Source: Bacillota bacterium (GTDB taxonomy: Bacteria > Bacillota_I > Bacilli_A > RF39 > UBA660). From it: a stretch of 64,000 bases of DNA. The stretch covers positions 91,621 through 155,620 of the forward strand of contig DOEC01000021.1 in NCBI GenBank assembly GCA_003524085.1. Reading direction: 5' to 3'. The notes below the pieces were generated by a model, which saw only the letters and a program-made list of their open reading frames with translations, ran no database searches and had not been told where the DNA came from. Position 1 is the first letter of the stretch. Each line of letters begins with the position of its first letter. The translations under genes were made by a program, and so were the position numbers. Below are positions 45,694-54,235 of this stretch, in pieces.

Positions 45694-45852
45694 ATGTATT
45701 ATAGAAGTATAAACTATAAGAATGACAGATTTGTTCCATTTGCAGGTCCATTCTTATTAGGTGCTTTAACTGGAGGAGTTGCTGTGGCTGCTGTTGGACC
45801 ACGTCCACAACCATATTATCCTCCAAGACCATACTACTATCCATATTATTAA
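45694..45852 (+). CDS. Tyr/Pro-rich 52-residue protein, possible spore coat component
   Basis: Begins MYYRSINYKNDRFVPF, has a Gly/Ala-rich hydrophobic centre (LLGALTGGVAVAAVG) and a tail of PxP and Tyr repeats ending PYYYPYY. AGAGGTG precedes the ATG. The composition resembles small Tyr-rich spore coat proteins, and a CATACACTA box upstream fits mother-cell sigma factors. Its stop overlaps the 3' end of the convergent kinase gene by 4 bp. Family unknown. Confidence 0.6.
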   Translation: MYYRSINYKNDRFVPFAGPFLLGALTGGVAVAAVGPRPQPYYPPRPYYYPYY

Positions 45853-47054
45853 AGTGGAATAGTAATTTTACAAGTAGTGTACTTTTCTTTTACACTGTCA
45901 TAATTAATTGTCCCACCATGAGCTTCTAATATTTCTTTACTAAGACTTACTCCCAAACCAGTTCCATTATCTTTTGTCGTATAAAACGGCACTAGTATAT
46001 TGTCAAGTACGAATTTATCCATTCCAATACCATTATCCTTAACGACAATGATTAAATAATCTTCTTCTGTAAAAGCTGTAGTTGTAACCATGCCATTACT
46101 TTCCCGGCAGGCTTCAACTGCGTTTTTTATTACATTAATAATTACTTGCTTAATTCTATTGTAGTCCATATTAACTATGATATTATTTTGAACACAGAAA
46201 CTATAACTAACATTCTTTTTAACAAAGAAAGGAATTAGTACTTCTTTAACATCACTTATTAAATCATTGAAATTACATTCTTTTTTGACAACTTTAATTT
46301 TAGTAAATTCCATGAAGTCACTTAACAAGTTAAGAGTTCTATTAACTTCATTTTTGAGAATAGAAATATATCTTTTGCTTTTTTCTATATCTGTTACATC
46401 AAACATACTTAAGTAACCATTTACTACAGTTAGAGGGTTTTTAATTTCGTGAGTTATTTTAAATAGGTTAAGTTTTATATTTTTTTCTTTTTCAAACTCT
46501 TTTAAATTCATGTGTAAACTTATTATATTTTTACTTTCATTAATTCCATAATTTATAGCATATATGATTAAGGAATACATTATTAAAGAAATTATTTCGT
46601 CTAACATAACAATATCATTATAACTAATTATTAGATTAGCTACGAAGTAAATTAACATTAGAACAATAGATGAGTTTATTAAAAACTTGCTACTCATATT
46701 ACTTTTTGAATATTTTTTGTATGCTAAGTAAAGAAGTAGAAAGAATATAATAGATGTGTATATATTGTAGTTTAAAGAGAAACATGAGTGCAAACACAAA
46801 AGGGTACTAAGTATTAAAGCAACTTTTCCTTCGTTATATAAGTAACTTAAAATAATAGGTAAGATTAAACAAGATATTTGATAATTTAGACCTACATATT
46901 TTTTAAAGTAAAGAGCTAAATACATAGATATAAATAAACTTATTTTAAGCATTATATTACTTTTTTCTAATTTCATATTTTCTTCATACACTATAAAAAA
47001 TGTATAAACTAGTATTGGAAATACAACAACTATGCCATTTATAACTAAAAACAT
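45849..47054 (-). CDS. Orphan membrane sensor histidine kinase
   Basis: 401 residues. About seven N-terminal membrane helices (1-190) with almost no extracellular domain, then the kinase core: phospho-acceptor His202 in THEIKNPL, N-box VIKNAVEACRES, G1 DNGIGMD, G2 GTGLGVSLS. No response regulator is adjacent. Polytopic orphan kinases of this form (KinB-like) feed the sporulation phosphorelay in Bacillus; given the spore genes nearby that is plausible but unproved. No strong ribosome site is visible before ATG 47054. Confidence 0.88.
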   Translation of the reverse strand: MFLVINGIVVVFPILVYTFFIVYEENMKLEKSNIMLKISLFISMYLALYFKKYVGLNYQISCLILPIILSYLYNEGKVALILSTLLCLHSCFSLNYNIYTSIIFFLLLYLAYKKYSKSNMSSKFLINSSIVLMLIYFVANLIISYNDIVMLDEIISLIMYSLIIYAINYGINESKNIISLHMNLKEFEKEKNIKLNLFKITHEIKNPLTVVNGYLSMFDVTDIEKSKRYISILKNEVNRTLNLLSDFMEFTKIKVVKKECNFNDLISDVKEVLIPFFVKKNVSYSFCVQNNIIVNMDYNRIKQVIINVIKNAVEACRESNGMVTTTAFTEEDYLIIVVKDNGIGMDKFVLDNILVPFYTTKDNGTGLGVSLSKEILEAHGGTINYDSVKEKYTTCKITIPL

Positions 47055-47126
47055 TTTCCATCACCGATATAATAATAACACATAATAATGTCGTATTTTG
47101 TCGAATTATGACGAAAAAACACAAAA

Positions 47127-47146
47127 AAAGTAGAAAATTCTACTTT
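47127..47146 (-). terminator. Intrinsic terminator between the EIIB-like and kinase genes
   Basis: On the minus strand AAAGTAGA, loop ATT(T), TCTACTTT, then T run; the stop codon of the EIIB-like gene lies in the first arm. Confidence 0.7.
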
Positions 47147-47463
47147 AAATCTTTAATATACTTCTTAAGCTGTTTGCTATTAGGGCCCATTATAATTTTT
47201 AGTTCGTTGTCAATTTCAACTATCCCTTTAGCACCAAGTTTTTCAATTGCGTCTTTATTAACAATGCTAGTATCTTTTACTTTAATGTTAAGTCTACTCA
47301 TATTACTTTCAACATTTAAAATATTATCTTTTCCACCTAAGTACTCAATTAATTTGTTTATCTTAATTGTAAAGTCTTTCTTATTAATTCTAATTATAAC
47401 AATAGATATTAATATTAATATAAGTAGTATTATTAAATATTCATAATTAAATAGTATATCCAT
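47140..47463 (-). CDS. Membrane-anchored PTS EIIB-like domain without the phosphorylation Cys
   Basis: 107 residues: one N-terminal membrane helix (about 8-27), then an EIIB(glucose)-type fold: EYLGGKDNILNVESNMSRLNIKVKD, AIEKLGAKGIVE, ELKIIMGPNSKQLKKYI. In PTS proteins the segment before TRLR carries the phosphorylated Cys; here an Asn stands there. It cannot therefore act as a normal phosphocarrier and may be a sensor or a partner of a membrane protein. AGGAGG precedes the ATG at 47463. Confidence 0.75.
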   Translation of the reverse strand: MDILFNYEYLIILLILILISIVIIRINKKDFTIKINKLIEYLGGKDNILNVESNMSRLNIKVKDTSIVNKDAIEKLGAKGIVEIDNELKIIMGPNSKQLKKYIKDLK

Positions 47464-47542
47464 AATATACCTCCTATAAAAATTATACTATAAATGAAAA
47501 GAAAAATAAACATTATTTTAATAAATGTAGACTATTTCACTC

Positions 47543-47569
47543 ACAAAAGTTATAAACTAACATAAATTA
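47543..47569 (+). promoter_or_regulatory. SigK-type promoter of the CotZ-like gene
   Basis: AC at 47543-47544, 16-bp spacer, CATAAATTA at 47561-47569. This matches the SigK pattern AC-16/17-CATAnnnTA, and the gene behind it is a coat protein. Confidence 0.65.
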
Positions 47570-47598
47570 ATAGTGAATATAAAGAAGGGGTGGATTAT

Positions 47599-48078
47599 AT
47601 GAATAATAATACAGGATGTTCTAGATGTAATCAAAATAATAACTGCAACACTTGTGAAACTAATAATTGTATAGCTGAAATATTACAAGTTATAAATGTT
47701 CTTCAATCAAATGCTTGTCCAGATAATTGCTTAAATTCTTGCGATAGACCAGCACTTGGAGGTGGTACTAACTGTGTAGTGTGTAATACTAGACCAATTA
47801 TGCTTTACATGTGTGGAAGTAACGGAACACCTTTGTCAATGCCAACTACTAGAACTAATACAGTATGTACAGACGCTACTAGTGAAAACTGTTCCAATGT
47901 ATTTAGAGTAGAGAAAGTAGATGGATGCTGCTGTACATTCAGAGTACTTGCAGCTAACACTGATGAAACAAGTCCTTATCCATATGTAGGCACAGACTCA
48001 ATATTTACAATGAACATCAACTGCTTATGCTGCTTAAGATGTTTAAATGATACTTATGTAGAATGTATATGTGGCTAA
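47599..48078 (+). CDS. CotY/CotZ-family cysteine-rich spore coat protein
   Basis: 159 residues from ATG 47599, preceded by AAGGGGTGG. About 22 Cys, many in pairs (CSRCNQ, NTCETNNC, CVVCNTR, GCCCTF, NCLCCLRC, CICG). The layout (INVLQSN, TRPIMLY, FRVEKVDGCCCTFRVLA, CLCCLRCLND) matches CotY/CotZ, which form the disulfide-linked crust layer of spores. An AC-16-CATAAATTA element upstream fits SigK control. Confidence 0.9.
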   Translation: MNNNTGCSRCNQNNNCNTCETNNCIAEILQVINVLQSNACPDNCLNSCDRPALGGGTNCVVCNTRPIMLYMCGSNGTPLSMPTTRTNTVCTDATSENCSNVFRVEKVDGCCCTFRVLAANTDETSPYPYVGTDSIFTMNINCLCCLRCLNDTYVECICG

Positions 48079-48084
48079 AAAAAT

Positions 48085-48115
48085 AAAAGGCTCAGTTATT
48101 TTGAGCCTTTTTTAG
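48085..48115. terminator. Bidirectional terminator between convergent genes
   Basis: AAAAGGCTCA (48085-48094) pairs with TGAGCCTTTT (48102-48111) with T runs on both strands. Confidence 0.85.
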
Positions 48116-48421
48116 TGCTTTAAAATCAATCATTTCGTCATACTCTATAAAGTAATTCATTAGTGTTCTTTTGTCAACAAATAAGCCATATCCATCAGGT
48201 TTGACACCTAAAACGATGTCTTTTAAAATTTCTCCATTTTTAAATTTTTTTCTAATTCTAATTAAATCTCTTTCTTTTTTTACATGCTTTAAACTAATAA
48301 AATGATTTTCGTCTAATTTAAATAAAACATCATTTAGAATATAAGGTTTACATAGAGGTTCTTTTCCTTCAAAACCATAACACATTAACACATCAGCATA
48401 TACAAAATTATCTGAATTCAT
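48092..48421 (-). CDS. Hypothetical protein
   Basis: 109 residues, soluble, no motif recognised. Contains FKLDENHFISLKHVKKERDLIRIRKKFKNGEIL (a likely beta-rich RNA- or regulator-type fold) and GYGLFVDKRTLMNYFIEYDE. GGGGAGG precedes the ATG at 48421. Convergent with the coat gene and single. About 210 bp of AT-rich sequence separates its start from the next gene; no clear element found there. Confidence 0.55.
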   Translation of the reverse strand: MNSDNFVYADVLMCYGFEGKEPLCKPYILNDVLFKLDENHFISLKHVKKERDLIRIRKKFKNGEILKDIVLGVKPDGYGLFVDKRTLMNYFIEYDEMIDFKALKKAQNN

Positions 48422-48634
48422 ATTTTTACCTCCCCAAAAAACATTATAAACTATAAAAGAATAAATAACAAGAAAATGTATTAAAAAACGTTTAGGTGAG
48501 TGTCAAGAAATAGTATAATCTTTACTAGCTTTTTAAAATTTAATTAAAAATGTTTAATTTACTTTGAAATTATAACTTTTAATATAATTAGTTTAAAAAT
48601 ACACGATATTTCATATAATTTACTGGTGGAATAT

Positions 48635-48862
48635 ATGAAAGTAAGTGAACTTCAAAGAAAAGATATAGTTAATATAAATGATGGTAAGATAGTTGGAAGA
48701 ATAATAGATGTTCTTATAAATGAAATAGATGGGACATTAGACGGTTTTGTTATTGAAAGAAGTAAATATATAAGAAGTTTGTTTAGTAGTGAAGAAGATA
48801 CTATTATAAAGTTTAATCAAATTAAAAAGTTAGGTAGTGATGTAATACTAATAGACATTTAA
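48635..48862 (+). CDS. YlmC/YmxH-family PRC-barrel protein
   Basis: 75 residues from ATG 48635 (GGTGGA upstream); GTG 48626 is possible. PRC-barrel pattern: KVSELQRKDIVNINDGKIVGRIIDVLINEIDGTLDGFVI. YlmC/YmxH proteins are small sporulation-associated proteins of unknown action. A CATATAATT element at 48612-48620 loosely fits a mother-cell -10 box. Confidence 0.83.
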   Translation: MKVSELQRKDIVNINDGKIVGRIIDVLINEIDGTLDGFVIERSKYIRSLFSSEEDTIIKFNQIKKLGSDVILIDI

Positions 48863-48910
48863 TACTTGATAAAATAGCACTTTTTTGGTATATTAGTGTT
48901 GGTGAATTTT

Positions 48911-49384
48911 ATGAAAAAGATTAAATATGTAATTATGATTTTCTTAGTATTTAGTATAGATCAAATATCAAAGTTAATTATTTCAAATAGTATTAATTTA
49001 AATGGAAGTGTAGAAGTAATAAAAAACTTTTTTAGTTTGACTTATGTTAAAAATAAAGGGGCAGCATTTGGCATGTTTTCTAGTTATACTTTTATAATAT
49101 CTTTAATAAGCGTTTTAATACTTATTTACTTACTATTTGAATTATTCAGAAGTAAAAGTGAAGAAAAGCTAACTAACTATAGTTTATCTTTAATTATAGG
49201 GGGACTATTAGGTAACCTATACGATAGAGTATTTCTAGGGTGTGTAAGAGATTTCTTTGATTTTACTTTATTTAGTAAAGGATTTGCAATATTTAATGTA
49301 GGAGATGCGTTTATAGTAATTGGTTGTTTCATGTTTATAATAAGTGTTATTCTGGAGGTTAAAAATGAAAATAGTAGTAAATAA
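48911..49384 (+). CDS. lspA: Lipoprotein signal peptidase
   Basis: 157 residues from ATG 48911. Four membrane helices; catalytic-Asp regions NKGAAFGMF and GGLLGNLYDRVFLGCVRDFFDF carry the conserved Asn/Asp set of signal peptidase II. It cuts diacylated prelipoproteins made by Lgt (13817). The last 20 bp overlap rluD. Confidence 0.95.
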   Translation: MKKIKYVIMIFLVFSIDQISKLIISNSINLNGSVEVIKNFFSLTYVKNKGAAFGMFSSYTFIISLISVLILIYLLFELFRSKSEEKLTNYSLSLIIGGLLGNLYDRVFLGCVRDFFDFTLFSKGFAIFNVGDAFIVIGCFMFIISVILEVKNENSSK

Positions 49385-50258
49385 TGAAAATGTAAATGTT
49401 AGACTAGATGTGTTTTTAAGTAAAGAATTAGATAAAACTAGAAGTTATATAGATAAACAAATTAAATATGGGAATGTCTTAGTTAATGGTAGTAGTGTAA
49501 AAAATGGTTATTCATTAAAAGAAGATGACACTATTGATGTTAATTTTTCTTTAGAAGAGAGTAAACTTGAAAAAGAAAATATTCCATTAGATATATTTTA
49601 TGAAGATGAGTACATCATGGTTGTAAATAAACCGAGTGGTTTAGTAGTGCATCCTGGTAACGGGAATAAAAGTCATACTTTAGTAAACGCACTTATGTAT
49701 CACACTGATAATTTAAGTGAATCTGAATCTGATAGACCAGGTATAGTTCACAGAATAGACAAAGATACTTCAGGATTACTACTAATTAGTAAGACTAATC
49801 TAGCTCACAATATTTTAAGTGTAGACTTTCAAAACAAGAATATCAAAAGAAAATATATTGCTTTAGTTGAAGGTGTGATAAATGAAGAAAAAGGCAAAAT
49901 AAACGCACCAATTGGAAGAGACACAAAAGACAGAACTAAAATGATGGTAACTGATAAAAATAGTAAACCAGCAGTAACTAATTTTGAAGTTATAGAAAGA
50001 TATAAAAACAGTACTTTAATTAGGTGTATTCTTGAAACTGGTAGAACACATCAAATAAGAGTTCATATGTCATATATAGGGCACCCATTAATAAATGACC
50101 CTGTGTACAATAAAAAACATGTAATAAATGATTTTGGTCAAATGTTACATGCTTACTATATTGGTTTTAATCATCCAATTACTAAAGAGTTTATGGAGTT
50201 TACAGTAGACGCTCCTAAAGAATTTAATGAGATACTAGAGATGTTTAAAAATTCATAA
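49365..50258 (+). CDS. RluD-family 23S rRNA pseudouridine synthase
   Basis: 297 residues from ATG 49365, with GGAGGTT upstream. S4 domain (RLDVFLSKELDKTRSYIDKQIK), catalytic HRIDKDTSGLLLISK with Asp, then GRTHQIRVH. Order lspA-rluD is the Bacillus lspA-ylyB order. It converts uridines of helix 69 or similar rRNA positions; exact target not predicted. Confidence 0.94.
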   Translation: MKIVVNNENVNVRLDVFLSKELDKTRSYIDKQIKYGNVLVNGSSVKNGYSLKEDDTIDVNFSLEESKLEKENIPLDIFYEDEYIMVVNKPSGLVVHPGNGNKSHTLVNALMYHTDNLSESESDRPGIVHRIDKDTSGLLLISKTNLAHNILSVDFQNKNIKRKYIALVEGVINEEKGKINAPIGRDTKDRTKMMVTDKNSKPAVTNFEVIERYKNSTLIRCILETGRTHQIRVHMSYIGHPLINDPVYNKKHVINDFGQMLHAYYIGFNHPITKEFMEFTVDAPKEFNEILEMFKNS

Positions 50259-50700
50259 TGTAAATACTTAGACTTAATATAAAGGCATATATATTAAATA
50301 TCATATATGGTATTAGAAAGTAGCTTGCGTTTTTATTAAGTTTTTTTGTTTCTAAATATAAGAAAACACTACTTACTAAAGTAATTGTAGTAAGTACAAA
50401 TCCAAAGAATGGACTTTTTAATGTAAAGAAACCGTAAATAAATAACTCGTTAGCTAAGTAGTTAGTTACTAGTACATAGAAGTAGTCGTTGTTACTAAGT
50501 ACTTTTGTGTTTTCACTTATTTTATATATACTTATAGAAATTAAAATATACAAGATAAACCAAACTATACTAATAAGAAATTTTGGTAAAACAAAACTAG
50601 GTAAACTAAGCATGTTATAGTATTCTATGTCTACCTTAAATATAAGCCCACCAAGTAACCACATACCTAATATTAAAACAAATCTAATAATTTTTTTCAT
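50245..50700 (-). CDS. TspO/MBR-family membrane protein
   Basis: 151 residues from the ATG at 50700, where AAGGGGTG supplies the ribosome site; the longer frame is an artefact. Five membrane helices with TspO spacing: LSLPSFVLPKFLISIVWFILYILIS and PYMIFNIYAFILSLSIYIMN. Many of the usual tryptophans are replaced by Phe/Tyr. TspO proteins bind porphyrins and are linked to stress responses. 3' end overlaps rluD by 14 bp in convergent orientation; divergent from the rhomboid gene. Confidence 0.8.
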   Translation of the reverse strand: MKKIIRFVLILGMWLLGGLIFKVDIEYYNMLSLPSFVLPKFLISIVWFILYILISISIYKISENTKVLSNNDYFYVLVTNYLANELFIYGFFTLKSPFFGFVLTTITLVSSVFLYLETKKLNKNASYFLIPYMIFNIYAFILSLSIYIMNF

Positions 50701-50760
50701 ATTGCACCCCTTTACTAATTCTATGAAAAATAGTAAAATAATATACAAGGAGCAAAATAT

Positions 50761-51891
50761 ATGAATGAATATAAAGTAAGTAAAGAAGATAAAATGATAA
50801 TGAAGTTGATACATTATTTTGTTACTAAAGAAAATTATAAACCTGTAGTAGTAAGAGGTGTAGACAATGAAATATGGCTTGAAAATTTAGATAATGAAAT
50901 ACCTTTAATAAGAATAAATACTAATTATATACATAATAATGAGCAGCTAGAAATTGATCAAAGAAAAGTAACTGTAATTAGAAAAACTATAAAAAAGAAG
51001 ACTTTTTCAATAAACATGAATGTACTTAATTTACTAGTAAATGCAAGAGAAGAAGTTAATGTAATTGAAGATAGTAATATATTTAGTATAAAGTGTAATT
51101 CAATTACAGAGTTAAAGAAGAATAAGTTTATGACCGAGTATTTTCCTAATTTTAAAGATGGAGTATTAAATAAAAATGCTGGATATGGAGATATGTTTGA
51201 AATGACAGAAGAGTTAAATAGAAAAACACTTGAAAATGATAAAGATTTATCAAAGGTGTTCTTAAGACATGACACTCCATATATAACATATATCCTAATA
51301 TTTATAAATGTAGTAATGTTTTTACTAAGCATACTAGACTATACTAAAATAATAGATTTATTTGCAAATTATTATGTGAATGTTAAGAAAGGCGAGATTT
51401 ATAGGTTGATTACTTATAGTTTTGTTCATGCAAACTTCTTACATCTATTCTTTAATATGTATGCACTTTATTATATAGGACCTCAAGTAGAAAAGTATTA
51501 TGGTAAAATGAATTATTTGATAATATATTTAGGAAGTGCATTAATGGGTGGACTATTTACTACTGTTTTAACTTCTTCAGTAAGCGTTGGAGCTTCAAGT
51601 AGTATCTTTGGATTATTCTCTAGTATGTTATATTTTGGTTATAAATACAGAAATGTACTAGATAATTTCTTAAGAAGTGGAATTATTCCTGTGTTAATTT
51701 TAAACTTAATTTTAGGTTTTATGATACCAGGAATAGATGTGTATGGCCATATAGGTGGCTTAATTGGTGGAATAGTGTTAAGTTATACATTAGGTTTACC
51801 TAATAAAAGAAAAACAAAAGAAATAGTTAACGGACTTATCATTACTCTTATATTAATAGCAGCTTTAAGTTACATGTTAATCATTAAATAG
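50761..51891 (+). CDS. Rhomboid intramembrane serine protease with large N-terminal domain
   Basis: 376 residues. About 170 N-terminal residues are soluble, then six to seven helices. Rhomboid motifs: HANFLHLFFNMYALY, catalytic Ser279 in VGASSSIFG, His330 in YGHIGGLIGG. Like B. subtilis GluP (YqgP), which also carries a large N-terminal domain. Cleaves membrane proteins within the bilayer. Substrate unknown. AAGGAG precedes ATG 50761. Confidence 0.93.
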   Translation: MNEYKVSKEDKMIMKLIHYFVTKENYKPVVVRGVDNEIWLENLDNEIPLIRINTNYIHNNEQLEIDQRKVTVIRKTIKKKTFSINMNVLNLLVNAREEVNVIEDSNIFSIKCNSITELKKNKFMTEYFPNFKDGVLNKNAGYGDMFEMTEELNRKTLENDKDLSKVFLRHDTPYITYILIFINVVMFLLSILDYTKIIDLFANYYVNVKKGEIYRLITYSFVHANFLHLFFNMYALYYIGPQVEKYYGKMNYLIIYLGSALMGGLFTTVLTSSVSVGASSSIFGLFSSMLYFGYKYRNVLDNFLRSGIIPVLILNLILGFMIPGIDVYGHIGGLIGGIVLSYTLGLPNKRKTKEIVNGLIITLILIAALSYMLIIK

Positions 51892-51917
51892 TGTCAAAAG
51901 TGATACTATTTTTTTTA
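51887..51917 (+). terminator. Intrinsic terminator of the rhomboid gene
   Basis: ATAGTGTC pairs with GATACTAT around AAAAGT, one bulge, then T run. Confidence 0.75.
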
Positions 51918-51951
51918 TTACGACATATATACTAATAGGAGGGTAAATAAA

Positions 51952-52443
51952 ATGATTAACAAACAAAGTATGTGGTTTTTAACATTATTTTCTTTAGTTT
52001 TAGTGCTTGGTGTTTATTACATCACTATGCCTAATGAGCTTTTAAGTGGTGCAGTTACAAAAGACAATATGACTAAAGAAGTAAACGCAAGTGTTACAGA
52101 AGGAGACAAGTTAGTTGCACTAAGAGCAAATAGAAGCGAAGAAGTAGAAAGTGAAAAGGAGAAACTAGAGACTATACTAACAAAAGAAGATGCTACTCCT
52201 GAAGAAAAGAATAGTGCATTTGAAGAACTAAAATTACTTAATTTAAATGTTACTAAAGAAAATGAATTAGAAAGCAAATTAGAAAGTGAGTTTGGAATTA
52301 AAAGTTATATAGAAATTAATAAAGATAACATTAAAGTTGTTATTAATTCTAAAGAACATGATGCTAGTTTAGCTAATAATATAATGAGATGTATTCAAAA
52401 AGAATATAAAGAAAAAATGTATATAACAGTGTTATTTGAATAA
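51952..52443 (+). CDS. spoIIIAH: SpoIIIAH-like sporulation protein
   Basis: 163 residues. N-terminal KQSMWFLTLFSLVLVLGVYYITMP anchor, a charged coiled-coil middle (SEEVESEKEKLETILT), and the YscJ-like fold at about 105-163 (ELESKLESEFGIKSYIEINKDNIKVVI, the CIQKEYKEKMYITVLFE end). SpoIIIAH docks with forespore SpoIIQ across the engulfed space. The rest of a spoIIIA operon is not upstream here. AGGAGGG precedes ATG 51952. Confidence 0.88.
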   Translation: MINKQSMWFLTLFSLVLVLGVYYITMPNELLSGAVTKDNMTKEVNASVTEGDKLVALRANRSEEVESEKEKLETILTKEDATPEEKNSAFEELKLLNLNVTKENELESKLESEFGIKSYIEINKDNIKVVINSKEHDASLANNIMRCIQKEYKEKMYITVLFE

Positions 52444-52469
52444 CAAAAATTAATTTATTTCATAGAATA
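52443..52469 (+). promoter_or_regulatory. SigK-type promoter of gerE
   Basis: AC at 52443-52444, 16-bp spacer, CATAGAATA at 52461-52469; same geometry as before the CotZ-like gene. In B. subtilis gerE is SigK-dependent. Confidence 0.7.
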
Positions 52470-52499
52470 TTACTAGAGAACTTATGATAGGTGGTGTCT

Positions 52500-52706
52500 A
52501 TGAGTAAAAATATTTTAACAATTAGAGAAAGAGAGGTATTCTTACTACTAGTTAAAAACAAAACAACAAAAGAAATAGCAAGTACTTTAAATATATCTGA
52601 AAAAACAGTAAGAAACCACATTTCTAATGTAATGCAAAAACTAGAAGTTGCGTCTCGTACAGCAGCTTTAGTAGAACTCTTAAAGTTAAATGAACTAGAG
52701 TTATAG
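52500..52706 (+). CDS. gerE: Spore coat regulator GerE
   Basis: 68 residues from ATG 52500 with AGGTGGTG upstream. Almost entirely a LuxR/FixJ-type helix-turn-helix: LTIREREVFLLLVKNKTTKEIA, LNISEKTVRNHISNVMQKL, ending VELLKLNELEL, very close to B. subtilis GerE. GerE acts with SigK late in the mother cell on coat genes. Confidence 0.94.
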   Translation: MSKNILTIREREVFLLLVKNKTTKEIASTLNISEKTVRNHISNVMQKLEVASRTAALVELLKLNELEL

Positions 52707-52709
52707 AGT

Positions 52710-52738
52710 AAGTGCTTTTAAAAAGAGTACTTTTTTTC
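52710..52738 (+). terminator. Intrinsic terminator of gerE
   Basis: AAGTGCTTTT pairs with AAGAGTACTT (G-T pairs), then T run. Confidence 0.6.
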
Positions 52739-52788
52739 TTTTTCTCTTTAAAAACAGATAACTTTAATGTATAAAATCTTTTAAGTAC

Positions 52789-52817
52789 TTTACTTTTGTA
52801 CTAATATATAGTACAAT
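52789..52817 (+). promoter_or_regulatory. Promoter of the LysR gene, overlapped by a 21-bp palindrome
   Basis: TTTACT (52789-52794), 17-bp spacer, TACAAT (52812-52817). Palindrome TTGTACTA-ATATA-TAGTACAA (52796-52816) covers spacer and -10, as an operator for auto-repression would. Confidence 0.65.
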
Positions 52818-52835
52818 ATGCAACAAAGAGGTGGT

Positions 52836-53702
52836 ATGGTGAAAGATTTAAGAAACAATTTACATCTTTTATATGATTTCTATATAGTTGTCAAAGCAAA
52901 TAGTTTTTCTGATGCTGCCAAAAACAATTATGTTTCCCAGTCTAATTTAAGTAGAAATATAAAGAAATTAGAAGAAATAATGAATTTGAAATTATTAAAT
53001 ACAAGCAATAAAGGCTTTGAATTAACAAATGATGGTTTAATGTTGTACAACAAATTAGACATTATGTTTTCAAATGTTAATTCAGAAGAAATGTCTGATA
53101 TAACGCTTACTATTGGTACAACTCGTAATATCGCAGACATTTTACTATCAAAATACATATTAAAATTCAAAGAAAAATTTCCAAACGTAAAATTGAAAAT
53201 AATCATAGATAATGCGGAAAGTTTAGATATTTTCTTATCTAAACATAAAATTGATATTTTAATTGATTATCTTCCTCATATCAATTATAATAATTCTTCT
53301 GATTTAAAAACAGAAAAAATAGCTAGTTTTGAGACTAGCTTTGCATGCAGTATCAATTTTATAAATACAGAAAAAATCAAAACCTTAAAAGATTTGCAAG
53401 ATTATAAATTAATAATTCCCGGTTTTTCTAGAAGAAAACAATTTTTAAATGATTTATTACAAAGTCAGAATATTGATTTAAATCCTATAATGCAACTGCC
53501 AGACTCAAAATTAATGGCTGACTTAGTAAAAGATACCGATTATATTGGATATTTTATAAAAGAAGAAATAAGATATTATGGTCTTAAAGAAATAAAATTA
53601 AAAGAAAAAATGCCGGTAAATCATATTGGAATAATTTATTATAAAAGTTACATAAATAACATTGCGAAAGAATTCATAAAAATAGTAAAAGATGGAGAAT
53701 AA
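52836..53702 (+). CDS. LysR-family transcriptional regulator
   Basis: 288 residues from ATG 52836; the ATG at 52818 sits on the promoter -10. GTG 52839 is an alternative (GAGGTGG site). N-terminal winged helix-turn-helix (LYDFYIVVKANSFSDAAKNNYVSQSNLSRNIKKLE), then a two-lobe effector-binding domain. It probably senses a small ligand and controls the NUDIX gene behind it and its own promoter. Ser codons TCA/TCT are frequent, unlike flanking genes. Confidence 0.9.
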   Translation: MVKDLRNNLHLLYDFYIVVKANSFSDAAKNNYVSQSNLSRNIKKLEEIMNLKLLNTSNKGFELTNDGLMLYNKLDIMFSNVNSEEMSDITLTIGTTRNIADILLSKYILKFKEKFPNVKLKIIIDNAESLDIFLSKHKIDILIDYLPHINYNNSSDLKTEKIASFETSFACSINFINTEKIKTLKDLQDYKLIIPGFSRRKQFLNDLLQSQNIDLNPIMQLPDSKLMADLVKDTDYIGYFIKEEIRYYGLKEIKLKEKMPVNHIGIIYYKSYINNIAKEFIKIVKDGE

Positions 53703-53704
53703 AT

Positions 53705-54235
53705 ATGATTATTGAAGTAACAGACAAAGATTTTGGTATAGAAACAAAAGAAATTGAAAAACCTAGAATAAGATATGCAGCAAGAGGAATAATTTATAAT
53801 AACGAAGATAAAATTGCTTTATTATATAAGAAAAATAAAAACCAATATAAATTAATTGGCGGTGGAAAAGAAAACAACGAGAAAATAGAAGAAACTTTTA
53901 TTAGAGAAGTTATGGAAGAGACTGGATATTCAATTGATATAAAAGAAAATTTAGGAGTAGCGGTAGAGAAAAAGAGTCAAGACAATTTTATGCAGTACTC
54001 AACAATATTTGTTGGAAAAATTTTGAAGAAGGAAAAAAGTGAAAATTACACAATTGAAGAATTAAAAGATGGCTCATCTATTGTATGGGTAGATATTGTT
54101 GATGCAATACAATTAATTAAAAACTCATTGAGTTCACTTAAATATATAGATATTAAAAGCTATCACGATTTATTTATATTGAAGAGAGATGTTCTAATTT
54201 TAGAATGCTATGCAAAAATGCATAATATCATTTAA
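53705..54235 (+). CDS. NUDIX hydrolase
   Basis: 176 residues. The Nudix box is visible: GGGKENNEKIEETFIREVMEETGY, with the REVxEE core binding the metal. Hydrolyses a nucleoside diphosphate linked to some moiety; substrate unknown. Two bases separate it from the LysR gene, so they are co-transcribed. Confidence 0.9.
   Translation: MIIEVTDKDFGIETKEIEKPRIRYAARGIIYNNEDKIALLYKKNKNQYKLIGGGKENNEKIEETFIREVMEETGYSIDIKENLGVAVEKKSQDNFMQYSTIFVGKILKKEKSENYTIEELKDGSSIVWVDIVDAIQLIKNSLSSLKYIDIKSYHDLFILKRDVLILECYAKMHNII

Noticed and set aside
47108..47446. 112-codon plus-strand frame opposite the EIIB-like gene
   Set aside because: It is the antisense of a minus-strand gene with a clear domain match and ribosome site.
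50701..50814. 38-residue N-terminal extension of the TspO-like protein
   Set aside because: It overlaps the divergent rhomboid start region; the ATG at 50700 has AAGGGGTG and starts the family domain.
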